Shown here piece after piece: positions 27,732 to 41,226 of a stretch of DNA of 64,000 bases. The DNA lies in assembly GCF_014805625.2 (NCBI RefSeq), contig NW_023998565.1, positions 62,001 through 126,000 on the forward strand, given 5' to 3'. Each line of letters begins with the position of its first letter. Within the stretch, counting starts at the first letter, position 1. The position numbers and the translations under genes were made by a program. Below the pieces are notes generated by a model. The model searched no databases, had not been told where the DNA came from, and worked only from the letters and a program-made list of their open reading frames with translations. Source of the stretch: Glossina fuscipes. Lineage: Eukaryota > Arthropoda > Insecta > Diptera > Glossinidae.

Positions 27732-30020
27732 TTACGCTCAGATTTTATATATCAATAGGCAAAAGGAATCGCACCTTTAATCTATGTCTTTTTGAATTCA
27801 ATAATTTCCACTATAGCCAAAAATTTAAGAGAAACAGTTTTTGTTCGCAATTATTTTGCTATTTATTTTTTATTTATGTGTATGTTTATATGTATAGCAA
27901 AATCCATCTACAACATAGGTTCATCCAAATTAAGCAACAGTTAAAATAAACGATTTAAGCTATGACATTATAAAGAAGGAGATATGTCAACATCCGCAGC
28001 AACAGCAAAGTTGAAAAGAAAACAGTTTACAATACTTTTAGGCTTAAAGCAAAAGGAATGTATTTCAGAAATGTAATCAATCATACGAAAGGTCCAACTC
28101 TTTTTTAATAGCGAAGAATATAAAATGACTGTTTAGAGATGCGACTTGTGTTTAATGTTTTTTGGTCTTTTTTCACAAAACTACAAACGTATGTTTTACT
28201 AACGTGAAATAGTAAAATGCATTCGTTTGATATGGTGTTCTATTGGTAAAATATTCGCATTTGCCCTATTTAAAGTTCATTGCTTTTTCTGAATGAAATG
28301 TAACGTTTTGACCCTGTGGATTACATGTACAGGGCTCTAAAACCGTATCGCATGTGCTATAAACATAATCACGCACGTATAAATCCTTGTTCTACGTACA
28401 TCGTTGCAATGTTCAGTTATATCTATTGTTACCGGTTTGAAATGTTAAGATGATATATACGAGATGACAAAGAATTTATTCAAACTTAAAAAAAAAAACT
28501 CAAATTTCTCAATAAGTTTAAAAACAAAAATTTATTTTAGTAAGTATTTAGCAGTTAAATAAGTTACAATCCGAAATACAATTTTTTAAATTTTGCAAAG
28601 TCTCATCAGGGACTAAGGAAATAAAATGAAAGACGCTAATAGAAAAAAAAGAAGTAAGCCAAATCTATTACACCCACTACCTTTATATTAAAATAGAATA
28701 GCGTAGGTGTGCCCTTTGACCAATTTAGGTCATCTTCAATACCAATTTGCGTGCGGAATACACATGTTAAACTTATAACCGATACCTTCATTGGACCTTC
28801 ATCCCATCAGAAGAATATCTACCATAGATATTACATACATAGGCATGAACACAGCAGACGAACAGAGAGGCTAACATGCTTACATTGTCCCAGAATTTGA
28901 TGTTGATTAAGAGCAATATATTTTTTGGAGCTTGCTTCTGGGTTTTGCGAACGTTTTGACAAAGTGAATATACCGCCATCCTTCAGTGGCGGATATGAAA
29001 AAAAAGTGCTTGCGCACATTCTCTCCCCCTGATTCGTCGTTCGAATATTATGATCCTTGCGCATTTATGAAACCTCATAAAATTAAACGCATTTATGAAG
29101 TTTCATAAATCCGTAAGCAACTGCTTGCTCCCACACCAAAAGTACATGGAATATCTATAATGTAAGCAGGCATAAATCCTGTTATCTACTTGTAAGCCAA
29201 GCTACCAAGGTGGATATTTTCTCGAAGCGATCTCTGCACAAATTGTTAGAATCCGATCACTTTGCTTACTACCGTAATATCCTGGTAACAAACCGGCTTG
29301 GTTTTCTCTGGCGGTCTTAAACCCTTATCTGAAACCGGAATAAAAATCTAAATAAATTCATACTAGGAATAGAGTGGGAAAAATATGGCTTCCCACAGCT
29401 TCGATACTTTTGTTTATATACATCACACAATTCTTACTTCGCTAGTGCCCTACGTTTTTCTATATGAACGATAACACCAAAAAGGACTTTCTAAGCTTAG
29501 TAAGCAGCTTTTGTAGATAAAAAACTTGCAAATCCAAAGGACGCGTAGTTAGACTAATACAACTTTGTTATCTATGACATGGTCCATAATATAAATAATC
29601 CTTATTATTAATAGGACCAAGGCGTAAGTTAATATGGTTAGCAGTATTTATGAAATTAATGCTTCCAGCATTTATCTAACGAGCTGTTATAATTTTTTCG
29701 CGCTTGTTAAATATATACAAATACAGTTGAACACTTCTACAAAGCTATGTAAAGTTATAAGTAGTTCCATGTCTTTGCTTTGCATATACAGAATCTGTTT
29801 TATCAACCTCGTTTATGATATAGTGTAAAAATTGTTTCTTTCGAAATATTAATTAATTTACATAATGACATGTTTTGTTTATAATATTTTGTAAAAAAAT
29901 TGTCGAAAGTTCTATTTTAACTATTTGACTTAAATCACTTCGAGATTTCGCTTAACATAATTTAACGGCTTAGCAAAACTCTGAATTTTGGTTTGTGTCT
30001 TTGTTAGTTATATTTAAATA
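27732..30020. other. Mostly featureless AT-rich DNA with small palindromes
   Basis: No gene supported. At about 28969-28989 a small hairpin CCGCCA...TGGCGG occurs. At about 29062-29112 there are two adjacent imperfect palindromes built on TTTATGAAxxxTCATAAA. Open frames around 28709-29064 on both strands have no family match. Confidence 0.4.
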
Positions 30021-33000
30021 AAACTTCACACCTCTCATGCTATAAGTCTGATGAAAACGCTGTTCGCTGTTCTTATATTAGCAACGCGAACAGTGTCATC
30101 GAAACCATGACGTAAACGCTGTAAGTTTGGAGGTAAATTATCATGAAGAATTACAACTAAGTGACCGTCAGCAAAATTTCTATTTCTATTTCTATATTTT
30201 CCACTTATAACGCTTACAGACTCCCTGTAAATATTCTTCCTTCCATCCTGGCGAAGAGCCTTAAGTTTTTGCCATCGGTTTGCATAACTTAAAGTAAACT
30301 CCGCCGTATTGAGTTCGGGTGGCAATAGAATTGCGTACCTATTAAAAAATGACCTGGCATTAAAGGAGCAAGGTAATAAAGATCATTTGCCATAGACCGA
30401 ACGGATGTGGGAGTGGCGGAATTCAAGCAACCTTCTATGCAAGCTAATAAAATAGGTAAATGTTTGCGGATTGTTAATTTTTTTGAGATGGGCCTTTGTA
30501 GCTTTTACCCCGGCTTCCCAAAGTGCACCCTATGAAGAGGGCCTGGAGGGAGAAACTGCCACTTGACAGGTTGCAGCATGCTGCTACCGACTAATCCACT
30601 TCGGACGTTCTCCAAGAATCTTTTGGCGTTCGCCTTTAAGATATTGTTTGCTGGTATTGATAAAGGCTGTTCCGTTATGCGAATATATGACTTCTGTGGA
30701 AACGCGGCGAGCAAAGGGCCTGGAAAAAGCAGTTAAAAAGATTTGAGTGGATAAGTCACCACTATCTTCAAGGTGTATTGCAAATCAAATAAACAATAAA
30801 ATATAATTTTTTGTGGTTCGACATCTGCGATCTCCATAAGTTTTTTTATTGCATGGTCCTCCAAAATCCACGCCAGCGTTAATAAACGGTTGTTGCAAAG
30901 ATGTACGTTCAGAATGTAACGAGGCCATAATTTATTTACCCCTTTTCTGCTTATATAAGACGCAAATTTTGCATTGTCGAATTGTTAACTTTACAAGATT
31001 CTTTAAACGAGGAATTTAGCGCTTGAATCTAACCATGCGCATCATTAAAGACACATCACCATGGATTGTGCAAGTATGAACATGATGAAGAAGTAGACGC
31101 GTTACGTTGGGGTATATATGAAAGAAATTGGAAAAAACGTTCATTGTAAGGTGAACCACGCGATTAAGCTAAACAACCGTTTATATGAATAACGCTTTTT
31201 GAGTCGAGAAAGGTGTTAAGGAAAAGTAAACTACTATCTTTTTTGATCGGTTTTCCATTAGAGTATCATATGCAGGCCTCGTTTTAACACATTGCAATTC
31301 TACAATGCTAAGACTTACGATTTGAGGTAGTTTTATTAATCTTGTGATAGGGTGTATTGCACGAAAAAAGCGGAAAATGTAAGTGCGAGACCAAATGGAA
31401 AGCCTTTCGAATGTTGGTTGTTGCAAAGTTAGATTGGATTTTGGACAAAATGCATGGGATAATCTTGTCATGGGGCAATGTGGTCCGTGCCATCAAAGTT
31501 CTGAATTTTTCAATTCGCAAAATGACATGCCTCGAGTGTCAAGATCAGCTGGGTTATCGGATGAATCAATCTGCGTCCAGTTTTTATTGCCCACCTTCTC
31601 TACGATTGTTGAGATTGTATTTGCTGCGCGTACAATCCAATGGCAAGAAGGTTTCTGAATCCACGCTGGAACGATAGAGGAATCTACAGTTAACATCGAA
31701 AGTCACTGTGCGCAATTCAAAATCTTCAAAGCCAGCTGTGAGATCTTTGGAAGAATGAATGGGGATATGGCTGTACATTTTTTCAATATCTGCGTTGTAT
31801 ACATAACGAAGAATACGCCATCTTAATATCAAAGCTGCTCGTAAGCTAAATATAATTAGTTTATCCATTATATCCAGTATTTCCTTCCAACTTAGCGTAA
31901 ATGCCACCCCCTAATAAGAGGTTGATTTGAACGTTATTTCCCATATAGGTGCCAGCTATATGCAAAATTGACAACAGCGGTGTTTTAAGGGCAGCAAAAG
32001 ATACATGCGATAAATCTCCGCTCATTCTTTAGTTACAAACACATTGGTCTGAACTTGAAATTGGTCACCTTTGTGCGAACTTGTTTTAATGATGCACATT
32101 TGGCTTGGGCTTGCTGATAGTATGCCATTGGGACCAGTAATGTGGGATTTCACTGTTCTCGTTGGAAGGGCTAGTCTTTTTTGAAGCCAGCTCGAGATGA
32201 AACTGACTTCAGAGCGAGAATTAGTAAGAGTCCTAATGGGATATTTTGTGTCATCAATGCAAATATCGACGTATACGTTGCCTGCGAGTATTCAATATTC
32301 GTTGGATCTTAAATTATTAAACGTTTGGCGGGCAATTGAGGACCGAGCGGCTTCAGAAGTTGGTGTCTGTATATCACCACTTCGTTGAGTGAGATTTGGA
32401 GCATTGTTAAAGGGTTGATCCTGCTCTTTTTCTTAACAAAATTTGTACGTTCATAATTCACTTATTCTCCAACCTCTACTAAGTTTTGCCAGGTTAAGGC
32501 AAAACCTTCGTTTGTTAATGGTCTTGTTTCGCTAGAAGTTTTTTGCAGGAAATGGTAAAATTTCTGAACGGGATTTAAGTGTGTTTTTGAGTGTTATTTA
32601 CATATAAAACCGTGAACAATTCGCGACTTGCCGTCTAAGAAGGATATGCTTCTTTAAATACCTCTTTATCGCAGGGGGGTGCAGGCATATTGGATAATGC
32701 TGGACTCTTAACTTCCTCATGGGGTGTAGTGCAATTTTAAAATTTATCAACGTCTTCACTTATGCAAGAAGAGCGTTGGAGATAAGCTTGATAAATTAAG
32801 TATTGAAACCAAAGCATCAGCCTTCGTTTCATCGAAAACTGCTAACAGAGTGTTAGATGATGTCATTAAAGACTCGAAAAGAGACTTTGTGTCTTCTTTC
32901 TGCAGAAGTAACAATTGAGCAGAATATTCGGACTGATCTATGCTGACGAAGTAAATTACAGAATACGGGGTTTTACGTTTAAAGCCTTTCACTTCTGTCG

Positions 33001-33098
33001 TTTGTTTTTTGGATATTTTGGTTGATGCACTTTTTTACTGACTAATAAAAATATGAATAAAAATATAAAATATGAAGGGGCTCGAACCAGGAAATGTT
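30020..33098 (-). mobile_element. BEL/Pao LTR retrotransposon relic
   Basis: Minus-strand blocks appear in BEL/Pao order. A gag-like piece is at 32992-32756. A protease-like region lies at about 32400-32100 (VDICIDDTKYPIRTLTNS then SEVSFISSWLQ). RT pieces are around 31830-31790 (NADIEKMYSHIPIH). A region at 31640-31500 reads NPADLDTRGMSF, the NPADxxTRG signature of BEL RNase H/linker. Integrase is at 30600-30035 (KWQFLPPG, then ELNTAEFTLSYANRWQ and RNFADGHLVVILHDNLPP). Stops and frameshifts occur throughout, so it is dead. On the minus strand at about 33088-33073 a TGGTTCGAGCCCC stretch resembles a tRNA primer-binding site, and TATAACA just before it could be an LTR end. No matching LTR pair was found. 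Confidence 0.8.
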
Positions 33099-33099
33099 A

Positions 33100-34490
33100 T
33101 AGAATAAAATTGGTATCCAGCAGGTTATTTGAAGATTTTTATTTAAGTAAGCAATCTTTAACCACAATTTACTACATATCGTATAAGAATTAAATAGCCA
33201 AATATATCTCAGAACGCGGCGGATAATACGCTCGTTTCAATAGTAGAAAGATTTCAATAATGCAATCATGTAACAAGCCCATTTTTAGGTAAACAGACGA
33301 TAATATGACAAATGTTAATATGAGAAATGCATGTGAAAGCAAAATGTATATTTTTTCTATCCCATAAGAATTTTTTTATGTTCCGATTACTGCAATGCAC
33401 ATATTTTCGATTCCGTATAAAAAGCGTTTTCCGTTTATCACAACAATTATTCCACAGAAAAACAGTTATTAAGTTGTAATGAACAAAGTTTTCTACATAA
33501 GGGTTTTGAAATTAATGAATTAATATAAACATTTTTTCAAAAATATTATTAAAGGTTCAAGTTGGATTAATTTGTGCATCAATTAAATACTATTAAAATT
33601 CCTTATGTAAAATTAGGATTTCTTTCTTCTCACAATAAAACTTTTCCTTATTTGATTTGAATTTGATATAAGCACTTTTCCAATTCTTATTTTATACTTT
33701 TTCTGAAATCAACCGAAGAATTTTTTGATTATTTTAAATGTCCGACTCGTTCAAGGAAAAAAATGCGACTCAGTCTGTTAAGCTAACATACAAGATTTCA
33801 TACCCTCTATCTATCACTCTCAGTATTTTTGAGAGAGGATCTTTAAATTCACTGACTTTGGCGTCTCACCTGAATGGTTGGTTATCTTTAGTTTACATGG
33901 AACACAGACTGAAGAAGAATTGTATTATTTATCAAATAAAAATATTTTATTTAGACTACTTTCGATAATATTTCGATGCTATAACCAACAAGTGCCATAA
34001 AAGTAAAAAAAATTTGGCAATTTTTCTTTGACAATTACAGGTGCAGATAATATAGAAGCATCACTAGGATCATTCCTACGAGCAACTGTAGGGTTGAGGC
34101 ACTATTTTTTATATATTTTTATAAATGTTTTCCAAGAAACATTGTACAAACGATTGCATCTAGTTAACTGAGTAGGATTGACTGGTCAAATGGATCTCAC
34201 CATTGGATTGAGGGGCAATACGTATTTTTGCTTTGCACATGCTTTCTTAACCACTTTTGAAGGTACCCACTATATTGTTCGTCCATTTTGTTTATGTGAA
34301 TTCTGAACATACAAGGGAATCAACCGTAGCAAAAACTTCACCTATAAATAATTTTTATTTTAATTTTAAACTTCAAATTAATCTCGTATACTCCATTATT
34401 TTGTAGTTAGAGAAAGTAAATAGCCACGTGAAAGGTCTCGCAAACTTGGTAGTAAAATTAAAGATATAATATATATATATATTTATAATA
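33100..34490. other. AT-rich DNA, no gene seen
   Basis: May include a diverged BEL LTR next to 33098, but I could not find its second copy. A (TA)n run lies at about 34466-34482 next to the mariner target site. Confidence 0.4.
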
Positions 34491-34493
34491 TTA

Positions 34494-35746
34494 GTTTGGG
34501 GAAAAAGAAATCCATTATTTTTATATTAACTTCAGGACTTTATTTAACATGCTTCGGACTGTCCGATTTGGGTCAAATATGCACCGTTTTGTTGTATGAT
34601 TTGTTGCCATTTTAAAGGCAACTTCAAAATGCCTCTCTCATAGAAGTCCTGGTCTTCATTTTGCAAAAAACTCTAGTAGTCGATTTTCACAATCCTCCCT
34701 AGATTCCAATTTTTTATCATTAAAGAAATTTTGCAATGCAAGAAAAAGATGGTAATCGCTTGGTGCCAAGTCCAGACTGTATGGCGGATGCTTTAAAACT
34801 TCCCAACCAAGCTCCCGAAGTTTCTAGCGAGTCACTGTCGATGTGTGAGGTCTTGCGTTGTCCTGGTGGAACACGACACCTCTCCTGTTGGCCAATTCTG
34901 GCCGTTTCTGGTCAATCGCTATCTTCAAACGGTCCAGTTGTTGACAGTAGATATCAGAATTTAGCGTTTGGCCATATGGAAGCAACTCATAATAAATAAT
35001 CCCCTTCCAGTCCCACCAAATGCATAGCAAAACCTTCCTGGTCGTTCGAGGTGCTTCACCGCTCTTTGACCACGATCGTTTTCGCACAGGGTTATCATAT
35101 GTGATCCATTTCTCATCTCCAGTCACCATCCGTTTAAGAAATGGGTCTATCCCATTCCGTTTGGCCAAGGCTTCGCAGATGGAAATTCGATCCATCATGT
35201 TTTTTTCTGTTAATTGGTGTGGCACCCAAACATCGAGCTTCTTTTTGAATCCAGCTTTGTGTAAATGGTTTAAAACTGTTTTATGGTCGATTTTTAGCTC
35301 TTGGGCGATGTTACGACTGCTAATATGCCGGTCAACTTCGATCATTTGTCCGATTTTATCGACATTTTCGACGACCGGCCTACCTGTGCGAGGCGCATCT
35401 TTACCATCAAAAATTCCTGAACGGAATCTACGAAACCAAAATTGCACATAATTGGCTGTCATAGTATCGGAACCATAAACACCATTAACAATTTTAGCCG
35501 CCTGGCTTGCATTTTGGCCTTTGTCAAAGAAAAACTGTAAAATGTACCGAATTTTCTCTTTGTGCACTTCCATTTTTAACACGCTGTAACTCACAACTGA
35601 ATGCACCAAACAGAAAACAGCAAAAGAATTTTTTTTTGCTGCGAAATGTCACCTTTCCAACGAGCATAAATATGGTCGATACTTTACGAGAAATCTATCA
35701 GTGCAGCCATCTACCGAAAAAATAATGGATTTCTTTTCCCCCAACC
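34494..35746 (-). mobile_element. Full-length mariner element with TIRs and TA target duplication
   Basis: Both ends are visible. Terminal inverted repeats of about 29 bp (34494-34522 and 35718-35746) match at 27 of 29 positions and contain AAAGAAATCCATTATTTTT. TA dinucleotides flank them at 34492-34493 and 35747-35748, the mariner target duplication. Total length is 1253 bp, normal for the family. The transposase gene fills the inside on the minus strand. It sits about 350 bp upstream of the first Gliotactin coding exon. Confidence 0.92.
34521..35573 (-). pseudogene. Mariner transposase, D34D type, with three in-frame stops
   Basis: The frame from the Met at 35573 to TAA at 34521-34523 is 351 codons with no frameshift, the usual mariner length. 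An N-terminal helix-turn-helix region is followed by WVPHQLTEKN and the catalytic residues: TGDEKWITYDN (first Asp), FHQDNARPHT (second Asp) and SLDLAPSDYHLF (third Asp). There are 34 residues between the second and third Asp. Stops occur at 34824-34826 (TAG, one C-to-T change from Gln CAG, between the second and third Asp), 34656-34658 (TGA) and 34638-34640 (TGA). Transposase cuts and pastes DNA at the inverted repeats; this copy would lose the last catalytic Asp and is dead, though it could be moved in trans. Wording resembles the mellifera/irritans side of the family, which I infer only loosely. Confidence 0.9.
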
Positions 35747-36092
35747 TAGACGGTGTCTATAATCTCAAATAAGTTTATGAAACTAACGCTATTTTAAGTT
35801 ATTCGGATTTTCTAATGTTTTTTGTTGTTTGTGTGACTGCGATGAGTGAGATCACAGAATCTAACAATGGATTTGTATGTAATCATATGAAGAAAGAAAT
35901 ATTTACATGACACTTAATAAATACTCTTCGGCAAAAAACAATTGTTTCGGAAATTTGTAGTATTTAATCGTCAATTACAAAGCCACGCATCTGTACAGTA
36001 TACGAGCTTATACAATAATAATAATTATATATTATATTTATCTATGTATTGCTACGCGTGACTTTTTTCTTTTTGCAGCAACTGCGGTTTCT

Positions 36093-39000
36093 ATGGGAAC
36101 AACATTTGAAACAATGCTTCCACCTCTCCAGCTTTCCAAAACAAAATACATAACAAATTTCTTCGAAACCCTAAAAACAACATTGAGAAATACAAGAAAA
36201 CTTCCAAATAGCACACACCGTAACAATCAATGTAATAACAATACACCTGCCAAAATACAGCAATGTACAAACAAAGTACAATATCGCCATAAACAAAAAA
36301 AATGTTCAGTTGACGCTATGTTAGTGAAATTGGCTGTAGTAGGAATAATGGTATTCTCTGAAGTTGAAGGACAGACAAGAACGCCATGGTTTCATCCAAG
36401 AGAAGATGTAGGCAATTATCGGTGGCCCAATCCAGGAGATTCTGATTACAGGTATGCAAGCTCAATGAATAGTGCAATAACGCGTAACAATACTTTATTT
36501 TTTGCAGAACTTACATTTTCAATGGTCGTCGTTATGGTCATTATCCATCCTCCGATTATAGTTTAAAAGTTTCAGATAGAAATGAAGCCGGTCTATACCC
36601 GGAAGCAACACCACACAAAGTATTATATTTCGTTTCAAGCAAATAAGTATTTAAATATTCGAATTTTGTGTTAGGATAATTGAAAAAGGTAGATGTGTTT
36701 CGAAGCAAATCCAATTCGATAACCATTAATGTTTGATTAACCCTTCTGAGTGGTCAAAGAATCTCGACTAGCAGCCCAATGGCCGTGGGTTCGCATTTCA
36801 AGTGCGGCAGAGTTTTTCATAAAGCCGACAGCCTTAGATAGTAGTGCTTTAAGACTTTTTAGTCTTAGAGACCGTTTCTCTGACTAAATTAATAATAATC
36901 TTTGGTGAACTTTATACGTTTTTAAAAGACTAATGTGGACTACCCAGTCAAAATTTCAACACACTTTGCTATAACTTAATGGTCATGCTTCTATGACATT
37001 TACAAAATAAATAATTTTTGGATTGTTCTTGAAGAAGAGAATTACTAGCCAGCTTATTGGCACTAAAATGGTTTATCAATGTAATCAATGTAATCAATGG
37101 ATATCGAACATTCCATTATAATATCCATAACATTGAAACTATTTTTTTCCAGAATAGCCCAAATTCTGGACAAGTTTCTTTCCCTGGTATTTTGGCAGGA
37201 TGGCGCGAGGATTTACAAGGCAAAGAACGGCGGGATTCTTCAACATTAGAACGCGATGTGTTCGTAACTACTAATTATGGTCAGGTTCAAGGCTTCAAAG
37301 TGTATATGTACGACAATCCTGATCCAAAGTCATTTTATCGCCCATATCATTCAACACTAGATCGAGTCATGGGTGAATGCACAGTATTTCTAGGTATTCC
37401 ATATGCTATGCCACCCACTTTTGAGGGACGATTTAAACCGCCTCGAGTACATAGAGGTTGGCAATTGATGCAAGCTGTAGATTTTGGTCCAGCCTGTCCT
37501 CAACCTCTCCATTTTATCGGCACTTCAAAAGGTATTAATGACATGGACGAGGATTGTCTATACTTAAACATTTTCTCGCCTCAGGTAATGTCCGTTTTCT
37601 GTTCTATGTGTAGAACACAAATGAATTGCTTAATTCTTCTAGACTGGAGCTGGTGTGGCTCAAAAATATCCGGTTATGGTTTACATTCATGGCGGGGAGT
37701 TCATGCATGGCGCTTCTAACCTCTTCCAGGGTCATATTTTGGCTTCTTTCTACGGTGTAGTAGTAGTTACTTTGAATTATCGTTTGGGCGCTTTGGGCTT
37801 TTTGTCGACAGCTGATGAAAACTCACCTGGTAATTACGGAATTTTAGATCAGGCTATGGCTCTTAGATGGATTTATGACAATATCGAATTCTTTAATGGC
37901 GACCGCGAATCTATAACGCTATTTGGGCCTGGAGCAGGTGCTGCATCAGCTGGCTTACTAATGGTGGCGCCGTCAACACGTAACATAGTTAAACGTGTCA
38001 TAGCACAATCGGGTTCAGCTTTAGCAGACTGGGCTTTGATTCACGACAAATATCGTGCTCAAAATACAAGTCGTGTGTTTGGGCGCTTACTGGGCTGCTC
38101 GATTGAATCCAGTTGGAAGTTGGTAAATTGTCTACGTATTGGTCGCACTTCCCATGATTTGGGTAAAGCTGAATTTCCACCAGATGTCGGTACCTTTGCG
38201 TGGGGTCCTGTATTGGATAAGAATTTTACGGTACCTGGGGATGATTGGTATGATGGCTGGCGCGAAAAGGATTGGCACTTCTTAACAGAAACACCACTTG
38301 ATCTGGTACAACAGGGAAAATTTAATCAAGAATTGCATTACATGGCCGGGGTGACTACGCAAGAAGCAGCTTTCTTTATTTCGCAAAACAAAAGCTTAGC
38401 TCCTTATTATCAAATTGATATGGATTTTTTTGACCAAAAGATCCGCGAGCATGTATTTCACTATAATTATACTTTGAACCCGCTGGGAGTATACGAGGCT
38501 ATTAAATATATGTATACCTATTGGCCTGACCCCAATAACACGACTATATTACGCGATCAATACATTAATATGCTGTCAGATTTATATTACCGAGCTCCGG
38601 TCGATCAAATGATTAAATTGCTATTAGAGCGTAAGGTTCCAGTTTACTCTTACGTACTGAATACGACAGTGGAGGCATTAAACTTGCCAGATTGGCGTAA
38701 ATATCCGCATGAAATAGAACATTATTTTTTAACCGGAGCACCTTTTATGGACGTGGAATTTTTTCCAAAAAAGGACCACGTACGCAGGAACATGTGGACG
38801 GACAACGACCGCAATATGAGCCACTTTTTTTTGCAAATATTTTCGAATTTTGCTAGATACGGGTAAGCTTTTTTACGTTGAAAATCAATATGCGACTAAC
38901 TACAACGTTTTCTAGAAACCCCACGCCCCAACAAGTATTAGGCTTGCACTTTGAACAAGCCTATCAAGGCAACTTACGTTATCTGAACATTAACACCACA

Positions 39001-39929
39001 TTTAATTCGACGATTATGTTGAATTACCGTCAAACTGAAAGTGCATTTTGGACAGAATATTTACCTACAGTGGTTGGGGTGTTGGTCCCTACTTATCCTC
39101 CTACAACCGAATTTTGGTGGGAGCCCAAAGAACCTCTACAAATAGCATTCTGGAGTATGTCAGTCATTTGTTTCTTTTTAATAGTATTGGTTGTTATTTG
39201 TTGTATTATGTGGAGGAATGCCAAAAGGTAAAGGTTTGATTTGATAAATTCATTCTTCTCATATGCATTTAACATTTTTTCTCCAGGCAATCCGATCGCT
39301 ATTATGATGACGACGTTTTCTTTAATGCTGAGGGTACTGAGTACGATGAAGAACCTAGGGCCGCCGGTGTTGATAATACTCACATGATCACCAGTCAACA
39401 TGGTATAAAACAACGTAACAACGTTTATCAATACAGCGATTCGGCATCAGCAAAAACTTTAACGAGCAAAGCTCTCACTGAAACTTCATCAATACGTTCC
39501 CCCAGCTCGTTGACGATGCCGCAAAAGTCAGGTAGTCAGTTATCCCTTAAATCAACCGTACCACTAAAGGAATCCAATGGTGGTGTGTCCACGTATACTA
39601 CTACGAGGCTACCTAATAGTGAGATTAATACCCCAACAGAAAGTATTACTAATGACGATTTGGCAACTGTGGTACAACCCCACGTTATTTATTCAATTAA
39701 AACTACAGAAGAGAAGAGTTTGTTGCAAAATCCTTGCGAATCGCTCGCTTTGTCTCGAACACCTCCAAAATCTGAAGTAAGTTACCAGTCAGCAAAACCG
39801 CTTACTTTAAGTCGAATAACCGCTCCAATGGCTAGCAACACAAAATCAAATTTACCAAGTGCGCCACAGCAAACACAGCCACTGGTGCGAACGCAAGTTA
39901 TTGAAGGAGTCCCACAAACATCAGTTTAG
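36093..39929 (+). CDS. Gli: Gliotactin, cholinesterase-like junction protein, 6 exons
   Basis: Gliotactin is a transmembrane protein of tricellular and septate junctions, needed for epithelial and glial barriers. Exons: 36093-36451, 36508-36619, 37153-37584, 37643-38862, 38916-39227, 39287-39929. All GT/AG junctions join in frame to 1025 aa (Drosophila Gli is 956). A hydrophobic signal lies at residues 76-92, so Met76 may be the true start. The esterase-like ectodomain carries EDCLYLNIF, VMVYIHGGEF and FGPGAGAASAG. The GxSxG nucleophile is Gly398, so it is not an enzyme, as in neuroligins and Gliotactin. One membrane helix spans about 784-807. The roughly 218-aa cytoplasmic tail has tyrosines (DRYYDDDVF, NVYQYSD) and ends VEGVPQTSV, a class I PDZ ligand. 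An upstream AG at about 36080 suggests a 5' UTR exon outside the call. Introns 1, 3, 4 and 5 are 53-59 bp; intron 2 is 533 bp. The gene looks intact. Confidence 0.95.
36780..36830 (+). other. Pol III B-box-like sequence inside Gliotactin intron 2
   Basis: GTGGGTTCGCATTTCAAGTGC resembles the B box of tRNA-derived promoters (GGTTCGAnnCC) but differs at the 3' side. No cloverleaf or A box could be built around it. It may be an old SINE remnant or chance. Confidence 0.2.
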
Positions 39930-40608
39930 AATACCTTCTATGCACTCTTTTCGCTCCAAAATGGGCAACGGCATGAGCAAGTGCACTGGTAATTGTGTAC
40001 ATATTGTAAATACAGCTTTAAGATAACAAGTAACAATATTTCATAGAAGAAGTAGAAAACTTATTTTAAAGTTTATAATTGTAAATTTGTTAGTTACCCA
40101 ATCGATCAATTTTTACATTGGTCATCTTTACCAAGTCTTAGCCTAATTTCCATGTCGATAATTTATAATCTACCGCCTATTGTTGGCAAATTATGTTTGT
40201 TTTCAAATCTCGCTAAAAATCTGAAAATATATATAGTACGTTCCAGTGTTCGATGCTGTCCGAGAAATTTGTGAATTTTCTGTTTACGTGTAACGTACTT
40301 AGAACTTAGAATATTATAGGTGAAAGAAATTCCTACAACGTGCATTGCTTTAGTTTTTGTGGTAATAACTAATCTGTACAAAAAGATAATAGAGTTGATA
40401 TGTACCATATAATCAATTGGTATCAGTTGTATTTAAAATGTTACATTTATTGAACGAACGAACTACATATTTGGGTTATCTAGGAAGTACACATATTTAA
40501 GATTGCATGTGAAAATTTCAGATTAAAACAAATACTAAGTCCAGTTTGTTATATGTGCATACATTTGTATTCAGATATGAAAGCTTATTTTAATTTTATA
40601 AATTTACC

Positions 40609-40919
40609 AATAAACATCAAGCCGCGAATACACATCCATATCATAACATTCCTAGTTTTATTTTTTCCTCTTAGTATTATTATTATTGTTACTGCTTAAT
40701 TTATATATGTATATACGTCTGCGAAAAATCGAAGTTAAAACCGTCCAATTATATTGACATTGTTTAATTTATGTTCGATCATGTTTCTTTAGTTATTGTA
40801 CATAAAAATGAGCATAAATTTCAATAATCAAAGATTTAATTAACGCTTTTTACTGAACGATAGATATTGTATGCTAAGGTTATATTTTTTATAAATTGTA
40901 AAGAATACATTTAAATAAA
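40609..40919 (+). terminator. Candidate poly(A) signals of Gliotactin
   Basis: AATAAA hexamers occur at 40609-40614 and 40914-40919, about 680 and 985 bp after the stop codon. A long AT-rich 3' UTR with alternative ends is plausible; which one is used cannot be told from sequence. Confidence 0.4.
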
Positions 40920-41226
40920 TATATTTTTTAATAATCGCTCAACGTTTGAATTTGCCTCTGCTGTTGTATAGGCAGCGGAAACACATTACCTATTTACTGG
41001 AATTTTAATATACATGTCATATATATCTCATTTTTATTTGCAAATAGGGATTCATCCGAGATTTCCTCCTAGGTTAACGTTACTGAAAATCCAAGAAAGC
41101 GGGCGTTTTCAATATCAATAGGAGTTTTCAAATGATACTTCTCAAATTAAAGAGTATAGAAATTTGTAATGGGTATAAAAATATCTCATTTGGAACAAAA
41201 TTTAGAAAGGCATAGTTAATATATAT

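Noticed and set aside
35020..35451. Plus-strand open frame of 143 codons
   Set aside because: Antisense of the mariner transposase, whose motifs are all on the minus strand.
36740..36830. tRNA or SINE in Gliotactin intron 2
   Set aside because: Only a B-box-like string is present. No A box, acceptor stem or cloverleaf could be built.
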